Of a stretch of DNA of 17,931 nucleotides, positions 8,501-17,931 are shown in pieces. Position numbers and translations under genes: made by a program. Below the pieces are notes generated by a model. That model was not told the DNA's origin, did not search any database, and saw nothing but the letters and a program-made list of their open reading frames with translations. The first letter of the stretch is position 1, and each line of letters opens with the position of its first letter. Source of the stretch: Stephanodiscus triporus (lineage: Eukaryota; Bacillariophyta; Thalassiosirophyceae; Thalassiosirales; Thalassiosiraceae); the NCBI GenBank assembly GCA_036939755.1, contig JALLAZ010000421.1, forward strand, positions 1 to 17,931, written 5' to 3'.

Positions 8501-11500
8501 TCTTAATTTCCCCTTTTATGGCAACGCAACGCGTAAAATCCCAATGCATCCCATGAACCGCTGGGTGTCCAAGGCAGTGTCACCCAATATAATTAAAGTG
8601 GGACGACTTGGGGATGATATCTCGTATCGTGACCTTATAAGCGAGCTCAAGACGGACGCCGTGGCAGAGTGAGTATTTTTTGACACAGTTTGGAGTTCTT
8701 TTTTCTTGGATAGAAGCCACACTCTTACCACAATGCACTGCTTTGTTGAAAACAAAATTATCAGGCACTTTGGCGCTACTCCCAAGACTGTTGCCGATGG
8801 AGGTCTCGTCGTTTGCGGATCCCCGGGAGAAGTGTCCAACGATCCAAGCTTACATGAACATTTCGACTTTCGTAGCGACGAGTATACAGTATCGTCAGAA
8901 GACACGATGAACAATCAAAAGCATGTTGTTTGGACAGAGGTGGCCTTATATGCGATCGATCAACTTCGTCAACGTATGGCTTGGGCGGTAAGTATTAATT
9001 CCACTCATTCAAATTATCTTAGCAGAGCCACACTGATCATTAATATTCTGTTTTATGTTTCTCAGTTGTCTCAAATCATCACCACAGTGCCAAACAACAT
9101 CAACGCCTACATGCATACCGAGATTTACACGAATTACTATGACATTTTTGTCAAGCATGCATTTGGCAACTTCAGAGACATTCTTAAAGCGTAAGTCTCC
9201 TTCTTCTCCCTACGCTTTTGTTGCTATCTATTGACTACGTTAGCCACATGCTCATTGTGTGCTTATCGTCTCTCTGTAAATCTCCTTTCAAAACAGGGCC
9301 AGCTACAGTCCATTGATGGCAGAACATCTTTCATACCTCAAGAGTCAATCCCACAGTTATGTGTAAGTGGAATTACTCTACCGCAGGTGCTATTGTTCAC
9401 CCCTCTTTGGTTCAACTAACTTTTTCCGGACCATACATTGTTCCTACTTCATTATCAGCTATGAGTTCGAGAAAAAACGAATTGCCAGAGCCGATGAGAA
9501 CTTTGCCAGAGAAGTGATGCAGTTGTTTAGCAGTGAGTGCATAAAACTCAATCAATAAAAGTTTTGTTTCACTGTGCTAACAAACTGCATGGGACGTAAT
9601 TGTTTTTCTTCAACCAAACCACAGTTGGACTCATCAAACTGAATGACGATGGCACTGCAGTACTCGACCCCGTTACGGGCTACCCGCTTGAAACATACAC
9701 AAACGAAGACATTGAATCGTTTGCAAGGGCGTGGACAGGCTTTGATAGAATTTCTGTCCGCGGGAACTACGAGGATTCATTTCGGGGTACGAATGATAAC
9801 AGGTTGGATCCCATGCAAATTGTGCCAGAGTATCGAGACCCATTCCCCAAGTCTCACTTGGATGAGGGATTCATCGGTGATGGATACTTGCTTTGTACGG
9901 ACCTCCCAGCTCAGTCATTCCTCAAGAAAGGCGCACTCTATCGCCTGCTTGGAGGAAAATCATCACCCGAGTTGATGAAAGATCCATCCTACTTCGCCAC
10001 GACGGCACCCGGCGAGATTTTGAGAGCCGAACTCTTTCCTTCGTCGCAACTCTACCAAACGCTTTACAACTCGAATTACAAGGCCTCAGTCGAGTTGGAG
10101 AACGACCTGCCCTGCACTGCCGGCACATTTGAATGTCGTGTCGACACGCTTCGCGTCGTCAAGGTAGGGTCGATGTACTACGAGTTCGTAGAGCGACCGT
10201 GTGTTCAACTTGCATTTTACAATAATGGCAAGCAGATTCAACTCCGAGACAATTGGCGCCGCGGCCAGATGTGCGCCAACCCTGACCTTGCCCATGCGCG
10301 CGAGGCCTGCTGCAGGGAAGACCGAGTGGATGAAATCAATGCGGCAGTGATGGTATCAAATGTCACATATTTTTATGAGGGTGAACGAATGAAGTATGAT
10401 ACGGCCAGGGATCGTTGTGTGGCATACGGGAGAGATTTATGTCTTTACGATTGGTTGGAATCTAAACCAATAGACAAAGCAGAGAAGAAAGGATATCATT
10501 GGACAAACAAGGATTGCGCAGTTAACGTGAAAGTCAATTCGTGAGTATGAGGACACGTGGCAGTGCTTGATTGCATCAACGTTTCACATCGCGTATCACA
10601 TCTCTCATCTTGTCACTGACGCGTTACTCAGAGAGGGATACATTGCAATTGTCCATGATGCTATTTCGACTTACGAAGACACCATCCCATGGCTCGTTGA
10701 AGAAAAAAATACTCTCAACTGTAAGCTCAAATATTGTGATAAATCATGTTTTATTGATTTTGTGATCTCTTACCCCTAACTTACTGAGTTTCTGTTCATT
10801 CGTTGTGATGTTTCGTTTGCCAGGGTTTCGGGTATTTTGGGAGGGCAGCGGCGACTATCCTGGCAGCAACGAGACAAATACATGCGAGGCGAATAAGTGC
10901 AAAGTTGTGGTGTCTTATGATGGGAGGTAAGCAATTCGACTAAACATCGCTTACTATCGATTTGTGTTACGATCATAGCAGGTTTGTTTGCTCATAACTC
11001 TCCTCCCACCCTGATGCTCTCCTATCAGCTCAAGCTGCTTGTGTAAGGCTATTGTCACCGACAGTGTGGTCTTTACCGACACGAATGTTTCTAAAAAAGA
11101 TGTAATGTCGAAACTTTTCATTGGAGCGCTCGGTGCTAAAGCTGGCAGTGTGCCAACCAGTCTTGATATTGGACTCATAGCCCACATAGTCGGAAACAGT
11201 ATTGACGGAGAGACTATTTTTGAAGTTCATGACAAGGGGCGGACACTATATTTGAAGAACACGCGATCGACTGTCAGCCTCGAAGGCTGGACAATGGCAC
11301 CCCGGGTTTATGAAGCTGAAGACGCCTCCATCTCAAATGCCACTGTGAAGAATGACACGGCCTCTGCCACTGGAAGGAAGTATGTGGAAGCTAGATATGG
11401 CAATGAGACCACATATATTCAATGGAATGTGAATGTCCCAAGCGCAGGGACGTATTCGATATCTTTGAGATACGCACACGATTCTTCACCGAGGCCATTA

Positions 11501-14500
11501 ACTGTAAGTGACTGAATCTTTGGAACGCATTTATGTGCTTTAGCAGCAAGTTGCGCTCATGCTCAGACTTTGTTTTAGGTCTACGTGAATGCACAGGAAG
11601 TAGTCCAGCAGCTTATCAATCCAAATAGTCTCGTTCCATTTGTCAACGTTGCTAGCGACCCTAATAGTACGCAATTGCCTCTTCAGCGTTGTGGGGGTGA
11701 CTGCGATTTCAACACCCATTGCATGCCTGGATTGTTCTGTCAGCAAAACAATGGATTAGAACGCGTACCTGGCTGCAATGGTGTGCAAAATTCCTGGGAT
11801 TATTGCGTCGACATTGATGATTTTGATTATGGCTTCACCTTGCTGCCAACTGGGGGCTGGACTGATGATTGGCACATGTCGAAACCGCTTCAGGTCAATC
11901 TTAACGGTAAGTAATCATGCTCTGAATTTCAATGAATCATATCACATGAAGCATACTCACGTGTGGGCTACATTTTCAGTCGGGCAAAACACAATACGTG
12001 TCCAGCTCCCTTCAAAATACAAAGAGGGCCCAAACATTGACCACCTGAAGGTTGAGGGCTTGCCGGTCTCCTACACTTCGTCATCTTTTCGAAATCCCCC
12101 CCACTTCATGAGCCTCGTCCCTGACAACAGTTATGGTAGAATAGGGGAAAGGAATTTGAGGGACGCTCAATATGAAACGGATGCAGTGCTTGATCATTAC
12201 TCCTTCCAGGACAATGTTGCGCCCTTCCTTTGTGTCCGTGTGATGCAAAGATTCTCGTTTTCCAACCCATCCCGGAAATTTATTTCTTCCTGTGTCAGAG
12301 CATTCAGAACTGGTCTATACACTTCGGGATTTATCACCTTCGGAAATGGTCAGTATGGAAGTCTTGAGGCCATGGTAGCCTCAATACTCCTTGATAGTGA
12401 GGCGACCGAAGGTGCCGTATCTGTTGATCCCACCTATGGGAGTATTAAGGAGCCAATTCTCAAATTGTTGCATTTAATGAGAAGCATGGATTATCGAACA
12501 GATCTCCCTACCTCTAGTGAAGGTTCTCTCATTCAGAGATCATACAATGTCAAGATTTGGAAAATCGACGAGAAGATAGGCCAAGGACCTTACGAGTTTC
12601 CCTCTGTCTTCTCATTTTTTTTACCCAACTATATACCTCAAGAAGGGCCCAACCATCATGCGAGGTTGACTTCACCGGAGTCTGTCCTCGTGACCATGCC
12701 CAACGTTGTGAACTTACTCAATGGCATGTTTTCCCTGATCAAGTATGGTCTTTCAGACTGCAACGGCGGATTCTCCCTCTATCCTGGATATGGGCCTACC
12801 CCTTGCCTGGACAATGGCTTGTTTCAACGGTCCTTCGGGCATCTGTTCTACGAGCTAACGGGTGTGAATGACAATGAGAGGGCCGAAGACCTTAGCCAAC
12901 TGTTAACTGCTGGCCGGTTGTGCCAAAAAAATCTTGATAAGATTGTTGCTGCTTGTTCCACTGAGCCCGATCAAGGAAGCAAGAATCGTTGTATGACACA
13001 GCTCGTCATCACAACAGCTGAGTTTCAGACAACCGGTGCCGTCACACTGAGTGGGCAAGACAGAGAAGTGACGGCCACCACCTCTGTCAATGGCACAGAG
13101 CCCTACAAGGCAATCGTCTACTTCTTCTTGAGTGGGGGATTAGATAGTTACCACATGTTGGCTCCTCATACCTGTGCACCCATTGACGTCTATGACAGAT
13201 ACAGGACCATTCGTGGCAAGAGCGACTCTGATGCAGGCGTTGGTCTTACTAAAGACCGTCTGCTTGAAATTCCAGCAAACAACGCCGCTCAGCCATGCTC
13301 AACATTTGGTATCAATCAAAATTTGACTGCACTGAAGACGTTGTACGATGAAGGGCACCTCAATTTCATCGCGAATGCTGGCTTACTTGCAAAGCCTGTC
13401 ACTGTCACTAATTACAATCAAGACACACCCGTTCAATTGTTTGCGCATGTGAGTTGAAGCCAAGTTCTTTGTTGTAATTCTCTCAGCCGCCAAAAGTAGT
13501 CTAAATGTGTGATTCGCTATGCTCAGGATGCCATGATACTAGAAGCTTTTAAGGAGGATATCTATGATGTTTTCTCTGGAACAGGTTGGTTCAGCATGTG
13601 CCTTTTCTTGCAATTACAGTTTATTCGCCACTGCAGTCAAAGCTCTAATTGGTTGACACCTTTACTGCCATGCTTGCCGTTCTTGCTCAGGGGTTGGTGG
13701 AAGAATGGCGGAGGTGCTCATTGATAACGGCATTCCGACCAACTTGTTCTCCATCAGCGGTCAGGTGACGCTGCTGACGGGGGCACCAGGTGAAGTACCT
13801 ACACAAACAGTCTTGGCCAGCAGTGGTCTCACTGCATTTAATGCAGACCCCTCCATTACAAATATGAACGATCAAATCAAAAGCCTGAACAATGACAACA
13901 CTGCTGACAGTGGTTTCCATGCCGAAACGTGGTCATCCAAGCTTTCTGAGTCAATGGATAGACACCAATCGTTGAAAGAAAAGGTTGATAACACAACTGT
14001 GACTACCGTGTTCCCAGCCGAAGGACTTTCAGATCAGTTTAAATTGGTCACTCGCCTAATGCAAACCAGGGTATCGCGAGTGTCTAAGAGAGATATTTTC
14101 TTTGTCCAAGATGGAGGGTACGATACCCATGGTGCGTTCATAACATATCTATTCGTCACTGCACATCTTGTGTGCAATGTTAATTCTGCATCGCTCTCAC
14201 ACTTGCCATGGCTTATGCACTCCCTTCTGCGCTGTTGTAGATAACGTTGATGCATCCTTGATTATTAACTTCGGCCGCATTAATGGCGCCATCCAGGCCT
14301 TCGTTAATGAATTGAAGATTTTGAACCTTTGGGAATCTACGACCGTGGTCCAGTTTTCCGAGTTTGCCCGCACACTCAATCCGAACACAGGTGGTGGCTC
14401 CGATCACGGCTGGTACGTTACTTTTTATAGGGATACAACCATGTGTTATCATTCCACATAACTTCTTACTCACCACACAAATAATACTTCCACCAATAGG

Positions 14501-15250
14501 GGTGGTCATCACTTCATGTTCGGAGGAGCGGTCAAGGGTGGGCAGGTACTTGGTCGGTACCCCGAAGTCTTCAACGAAGGCGAAGGCAGCAACTTTGCCT
14601 TGAGTCGAGGCAGGATGATTCCTGAATTCCCCTGGGACGCCATGTGGCATGGTACTGCAGAGTGGTTTGGTATTCCACCCAATTCTCCTTCGATGGACAA
14701 GGTGCTGCCTATGCATAGGAATTTTCCTGCTTCATCGCTTTACAACAAGGCAGCATTATTCAATGAAATTACGCCCATGCAAATGTCCGCGCAACCAGCG
14801 CCAATGCTCTCCGAACAAATGTCCGAGCAATCAGCGCCAATACTCTCCGAACAAATTTCCGAGCAATCAGCACCAACACTTTCTGAATTTGGTGTCAATA
14901 CCCCTGAATTAGTCATCAATAACCCTGAATTAGTCATCAATACATCCATGAGGTGTGGCACATCTGAGGTTGACGCGCGCGAACATTGTCGTTCAACCTG
15001 CACGACTAGTTTGGATTGTCCATCAACAATGGAATGCTTTTCTGTCCATGAGAATTTCTGTGGCTCCATTCCTCAGCGAATCTACGTCAACCCAGAGGTA
15101 AGCGTTGAAGTGCATCGATGTGGAACAAGTGAGATCCATTCCCGTACATTCTGTGGTGCCCCTTGTGCTTGGAGCGCAGATTGTACCGGAGGCGAGACAT
15201 GCCATGGAGTGCATGCAAATTACTGTGGCTCGTCGTATACTGAAGTTTAG
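5566..15250 (+). CDS. Giant secreted DUF1800-DUF1501 fusion protein with CBM6-like modules
   Basis: Eighteen exons, all joined in frame at GT-AG sites: 5566-7123, 7215-7414, 7508-8364, 8438-8668, 8765-8987, 9066-9190, 9297-9362, 9459-9532, 9625-10540, 10632-10720, 10824-10926, 11029-11503, 11579-11906, 11980-13448, 13527-13584, 13691-14131, 14241-14412, 14500-15250. They total 8136 nt, or 2711 aa. Order: signal peptide (1-20); poly-Gly; Thr/Pro-rich stalk (about 53-151); DUF1800 N-terminal block with FLEMTTFGPKRSEI (about 255-330); CBM6/35-like module (366-516, YEADSA to GPNIDHLRI); HPGG segment (about 855-915); DUF1800 core with DQLRQRMAWA|LSQI (1014-1027), ENFAREVMQLFSIGL (1100-1114) and ARAWTGF; Cys-rich segment (about 1360-1420); second CBM6-like module (1575-1770) with a Cys-rich insert (about 1675-1705); DUF1800 C-terminal block with PSVFSFFLPNY (about 1956); DUF1501 (about 2122-2530) with GGYDTH, SEFAR and DHGWGGHH; Ser/Gln/Pro repeats; two Cys-rich repeats. 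Numerous NxS/T sites fit secretion. The biochemical function is unknown. Confidence 0.85.
5770..5904 (+). repeat. 27-bp coding tandem repeat, Thr/Pro-rich stalk
   Basis: Five 27-bp units encode nine-residue units of type PTTRTPTNV or PTTRTPTTF. Units start at 5770, 5797, 5824 (diverged), 5851 and 5878. The first two units recur 81 bp downstream almost unchanged, so a three-unit block seems to have duplicated. The product resembles an O-glycosylated, mucin-like spacer. Confidence 0.8.
14783..14890 (+). repeat. 36-bp coding tandem repeat before the C-terminal Cys modules
   Basis: Three 36-bp units (14783-14818, 14819-14854, 14855-14890) encode 12-residue units such as MSEQSAPILSEQ. They are followed by two 21-bp units (14903-14923, 14924-14944) encoding PELVIN-type repeats. 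Both form a low-complexity linker between DUF1501 and the Cys-rich repeats. Confidence 0.8.
14951..15232 (+). repeat. Two 39-residue Cys-rich protein repeats
   Basis: Coding repeats at 14951-15067 and 15116-15232 both follow R-C-G-T-S-E-x2-[AS]-R-x2-C-x3-C-x5-C-x4-C-x-[SG]-V-H-x-N-[FY]-C-G-S. Six cysteines per repeat suggest three disulfides. I do not recognise a named family; a carbohydrate- or matrix-binding role is only inferred from position in a secreted protein. Confidence 0.75.
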
Positions 15251-16159
15251 TGAGTGCAATAGCCCCATGTTCAAATCCCAACACTACAAAATAGGATAAG
15301 AGTACTACTTTGGTACAATACGGAATGTTGAAGGAATCTTCCATAGGATGTATTTCAAAACAAGATTTAGGATTAATGGTGAGCTGGAGCAGATGAAGAC
15401 AACAGGGACACACCATCTTGTTAAGAAGCTCCAGAATTCATAATTTAATTTAAACAAATAAGACTGTTTGATTAGAAACAAACGTTTCCAAATTTGGGGG
15501 TTCCTTTTTTGCACAACCGGACAGACCCTGTGTTTTTGATAAAATATGCCCGAGCTGAGGGAGTGATACTATGGCCTGGCGAAGGGAGTAATTTCCCGCC
15601 CTCGGGATGAGAAACCCGAATCAATTGGAACGCGAAAAAGCTAGACTCCGTGTAGACTTTGCGGAAACGAATCTATCCCTTGCATGTAGGAGATACAATG
15701 ATGTTCTGCAGCTGGCACGTGCCTGACATGCCCTGACGCACGATCGACGACTTATAGGTGAACCGCAAAGAGCACCACGGATAATGCCTCGCGATGCCAT
15801 TCACAATCTGTGAATGTTTAGTTTTGACTAACACTTTACTTAATTTGACCGAATAGTCACGGGCTCCATCAAACGAGTGACCGCGGCGGCCACGGTCAAT
15901 AGTAGTACACCTTAATTTAGTCGTATTACTTCAGTTTATTAGACCCAATCACGACCCAACTGACAGGGGTGCCGCCCGCTGCTCTGGTTGCAGCCGATTC
16001 GCGACGACGCGAAAGATGTCAACTGAAAATTGACCCCCAACCACTCAACTACGACCGCCACTTCACAATGGCACGGACCAAACCGACCAGCTAACCCTAA
16101 CGCCCGTTGCACCACCGCCTGCGGCAGATGACAATGATGACAAGGACCTCCACCTTTCC
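15251..16159. other. Intergenic region downstream of the large gene
   Basis: Frames are short and no RNA gene is recognised. The first part is the presumed 3' UTR. Small inverted repeats are present: CCCGAG (15549-15554) / CTCGGG (15601-15606), the palindrome GGCACGTGCC near 15716-15725, and TTGACCG/CGGTCAA near 15846-15899. The last portion may be 5' sequence of the degraded retroelement, but no LTR, primer-binding site or matching direct repeat on the right was found by eye. Confidence 0.4.
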
Positions 16160-17390
16160 AGCGACCCGGAGAGGATGACGATGACAATGGGGAGAACCTC
16201 GATGCGAACATTCACAATCTGACCATCGCGATGTTCCAACGGGTACTCACCTTCAAGGAGGGAGCCGCTACCGCTCTCTACGATGACCAACAGATCACGG
16301 ACACTGACTCCCTCCATGAGCTTGACAACGACGCCATCAAGGAGCTCTGCTGCACGATCTTCAAGAGGGCTGCCACCCAATTTCTGTCATCTCCCAGAAT
16401 CGCCTCAAGCTCCTAGTGTTCTGGGTGAAGCACATGTGGCGCACCTGCCCAGGAATTGACGAACTGACCGACGTCAACTATGCCGATGACGTCAAGCCTC
16501 TAAGTGACCAGAAGGCTTTAGAAGACAGCCTTGACGAATCAAATGAGCCCGCTCCGCCCACAATGAACTCGACCTCTGCCACTGCAGCAACTTGTTTCAC
16601 CCAAGTCAAGATGTACCTCACCAAGTGCAGAGGAAGACTTGGGATTCCCCTTGACTACGTGGTTCGCACGCAGCTCAAAGGACCCTACAATGCCCCCAAA
16701 GATGCCCCGGAAGACCCGCCAGCCTTCGGCAAGCCCAGAACTTCATGTGCGACCATTGATGCTGAATTGACCACGCATGCTGTGATCCTTCGTATTGACA
16801 TGACCCAGACCCAGCTCAGCCAATCACTGGAAGTCATCAAAGAAAATGGGCCCTTCACACAGACCTTTATTCAGGATGCTGCAAAGGTAGATGATATCCT
16901 GCACACAATTTGGGGGACTTACCAATTTTGAACCCACGTGCGAGCTGCGGCCGAAAAGACCAAGAATGGGCGCATCGCCTATCGGACCCTGCACACCCAA
17001 CTCCTGGGTGGCAAACAATTAGTGGCCTCTGGATCGGCCATCATGACCAGGCTCCATGAGGGCGACAAGAGGGTTTTCACCTCTGACAAGTATGTTTCCC
17101 TCCACGTCCAAGCACATGTCGACCATGATGACCTGCAACAATATGGGGTAGCGCCCTTGACCAATGCTCAGAAGATCCTCTAGTTCCAGAATGAGATCCA
17201 TGACAAGAGTTTTGATGCTGTTCGAGCGTCCATTAACGCCACTCCAGCCAGCTTTATGACCTTCACCTCTGTGCAGGATGCTTACATGAGCTTTAAGCTC
17301 CAACAGAAGCACATTGACCCTCCCAGCACAAGCCAAGTGGCCTCCATCAGGTGCGAAAGGCGCACTGACAGGCCTGACTCTGGTCATGGT
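16160..17390 (+). pseudogene. Degraded copia-type gag-like retroelement fragment
   Basis: Recognisable coding starts near 16170 (an acidic stretch, then NLDANIHNLTIAMFQRVL) and runs to about 16380. It then continues one frame over from 16386 (VISQNRLKLLVFWVKHM). That frame is broken by TGA at 16929-16931 and TAG at 17181-17183, yet remains homologous-looking beyond each (KTKNGRIAYRTLHTQLLGG; FQNEIHDKSFDAVRASIN). So there is one frameshift and two nonsense changes. The layout (acidic start, LL-FWV-H segment, D-x-G-R-x-A-Y-x-x-L, later F-x-x-DKYV-x-x-H) resembles gag-like polyproteins of diatom copia retroelements as I remember them. No zinc knuckle, protease, integrase or reverse transcriptase follows. 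An unrelated host pseudogene is possible. Confidence 0.55.
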
Positions 17391-17402
17391 GCTTGGCTGG
17401 TA

Positions 17403-17487
17403 ATGTCGGCGACATGTCGGCGACATGTCACCAACAAGGCAACATGTCGCCAAATTTTGCCTTGACAGGACAATTTTGGCGACATGG
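17403..17487. repeat. Tandem and inverted repeat cluster (ATGTCGGCGAC)
   Basis: Two perfect tandem copies of ATGTCGGCGAC (17403-17413, 17414-17424) and a partial third are followed by CATGTCGCCAAATTTTG (17443-17459). The last pairs with CAATTTTGGCGACATG (17471-17486) across an 11-nt loop, giving a 16-bp stem with one bulge. It lies just past the gag relic. Confidence 0.7.
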
Positions 17488-17931
17488 TTTTTACTGTGTC
17501 AGCACACTTTTACGTTGCTATTTCCCAACATTGACGGACCACGAACAGATGACATTTGTAGGTAGGTAGATCTAATTCCTACGTTGAAAGTGCATATTCT
17601 ACACACCACCAAATCAAAAAATGAGGACTGCCAATGCGCGCGTGACGAACAACGAACAACACCTCGAGATGGATAATTTTCCTGGTAGCTACTCCTAGTC
17701 TCGGTCAGCGTAACAAATTAAGTTTTACAATACATGTAACAATTTATTTGTACTAATTTTGTAGAGTACGTGTAAAAAACTCTCTACTTATGTTACAGTA
17801 GAATTCACTACGGTGGAATAGTACGATTGATGGTCGACTACCCTCGTCGATCATCAAAAAACACAACCACCATGGCGGAGCCAGTCGCCGGTCTCTAGCG
17901 GCATGGCTTTTGCTTTTTTCTGCCGCCTCCC
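17488..17931. other. Intergenic right end
   Basis: No supported gene. An ATG in a good context (ACCATGG at 17870-17876) is followed by a stop after eight codons. A small inverted repeat, TGATGGTCGAC/GTCGATCATCA, lies at about 17828-17856. Otherwise AT-rich and featureless. Confidence 0.4.

Noticed and set aside
11778..11979. Separate gene start within the large gene, in the long frame that continues to 13457
   Set aside because: The part before 11980 lies in another frame of exon 13 and its intron; the splice 11906/11980 restores the CBM6-like module through VGQNTIRV.
15240..15300. tRNA-like B-box (TGTTCAAATCCC)
   Set aside because: No T-stem pairing, no A-box at a suitable distance and no acceptor stem.
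17872..17898. Possible gene start in a good ATG context at the right edge
   Set aside because: Stops after eight codons and no splice donor precedes the stop.
15300..17931. LTR pair around the gag relic
   Set aside because: Compared both flanks by eye; no shared direct repeat, primer-binding site or polypurine tract was found.

Overview
This window is nuclear eukaryotic DNA, most probably from a diatom (centric type favoured) or a close stramenopile relative. Four things point there. Spliceosomal GT-AG introns of 70-109 nt run throughout. There is a huge secreted protein with a Thr/Pro-rich repeat stalk and Cys-rich repeats. Mobile elements are dense. A relic at the right end resembles the gag region of diatom copia-type retroelements. 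No bacterial operon structure is visible. The species assignment is inference.

Layout. (1) 279-1686, minus strand: a two-exon TruA-family tRNA pseudouridine synthase that looks intact. (2) 1790-5146: a complete-looking Tigger/pogo-like DNA transposon. It has an intact two-exon transposase (801 aa), inverted ends beginning TTTTTTGGTAC, and subterminal arrays of a 15-bp motif. Its left end lies only about 100 bp upstream of the pseudouridine synthase start. (3) 5210-5394: a 185-bp MITE with 18-bp terminal inverted repeats flanked by TTA, as in PIF/Harbinger elements, in the upstream region of the next gene. (4) 5566-15250, plus strand: one gene of 18 exons that I reconstructed by joining frames at GT-AG sites, encoding about 2711 aa. 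(5) 16160-17390: a decayed gag-like pseudogene with a frameshift and two in-frame stops. (6) 17403-17487: a small tandem and inverted repeat built on the core ATGTCGGCGAC. The remaining sequence is intergenic.

The large gene is the main discovery candidate. It encodes a secreted protein that fuses two families of unknown function. DUF1800 (PF08811) forms most of the N-terminal two thirds, and DUF1501 (PF07394, alkaline phosphatase/sulfatase-like clan) lies near the C-terminus. In bacteria the two are typically encoded by neighbouring genes. Here DUF1800 is split into three blocks by large insertions: two CBM6/35-like beta-sandwich modules, a segment with a cytochrome-b5-like HPGG motif, and Cys-rich stretches. 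The C-terminus carries two 39-residue Cys-rich repeats. Conserved DUF1501 motifs (GGYDTH, SEFAR, DHGWGGHH) suggest a working metal site. A cell-wall or extracellular, carbohydrate-targeted role is a reasonable inference; the reaction is unknown.

Other points of note are two introns of the large gene that resemble each other in sequence although they sit in different phases, and an E2F-like motif in an almost identical 22-bp context upstream of both minus-strand genes.
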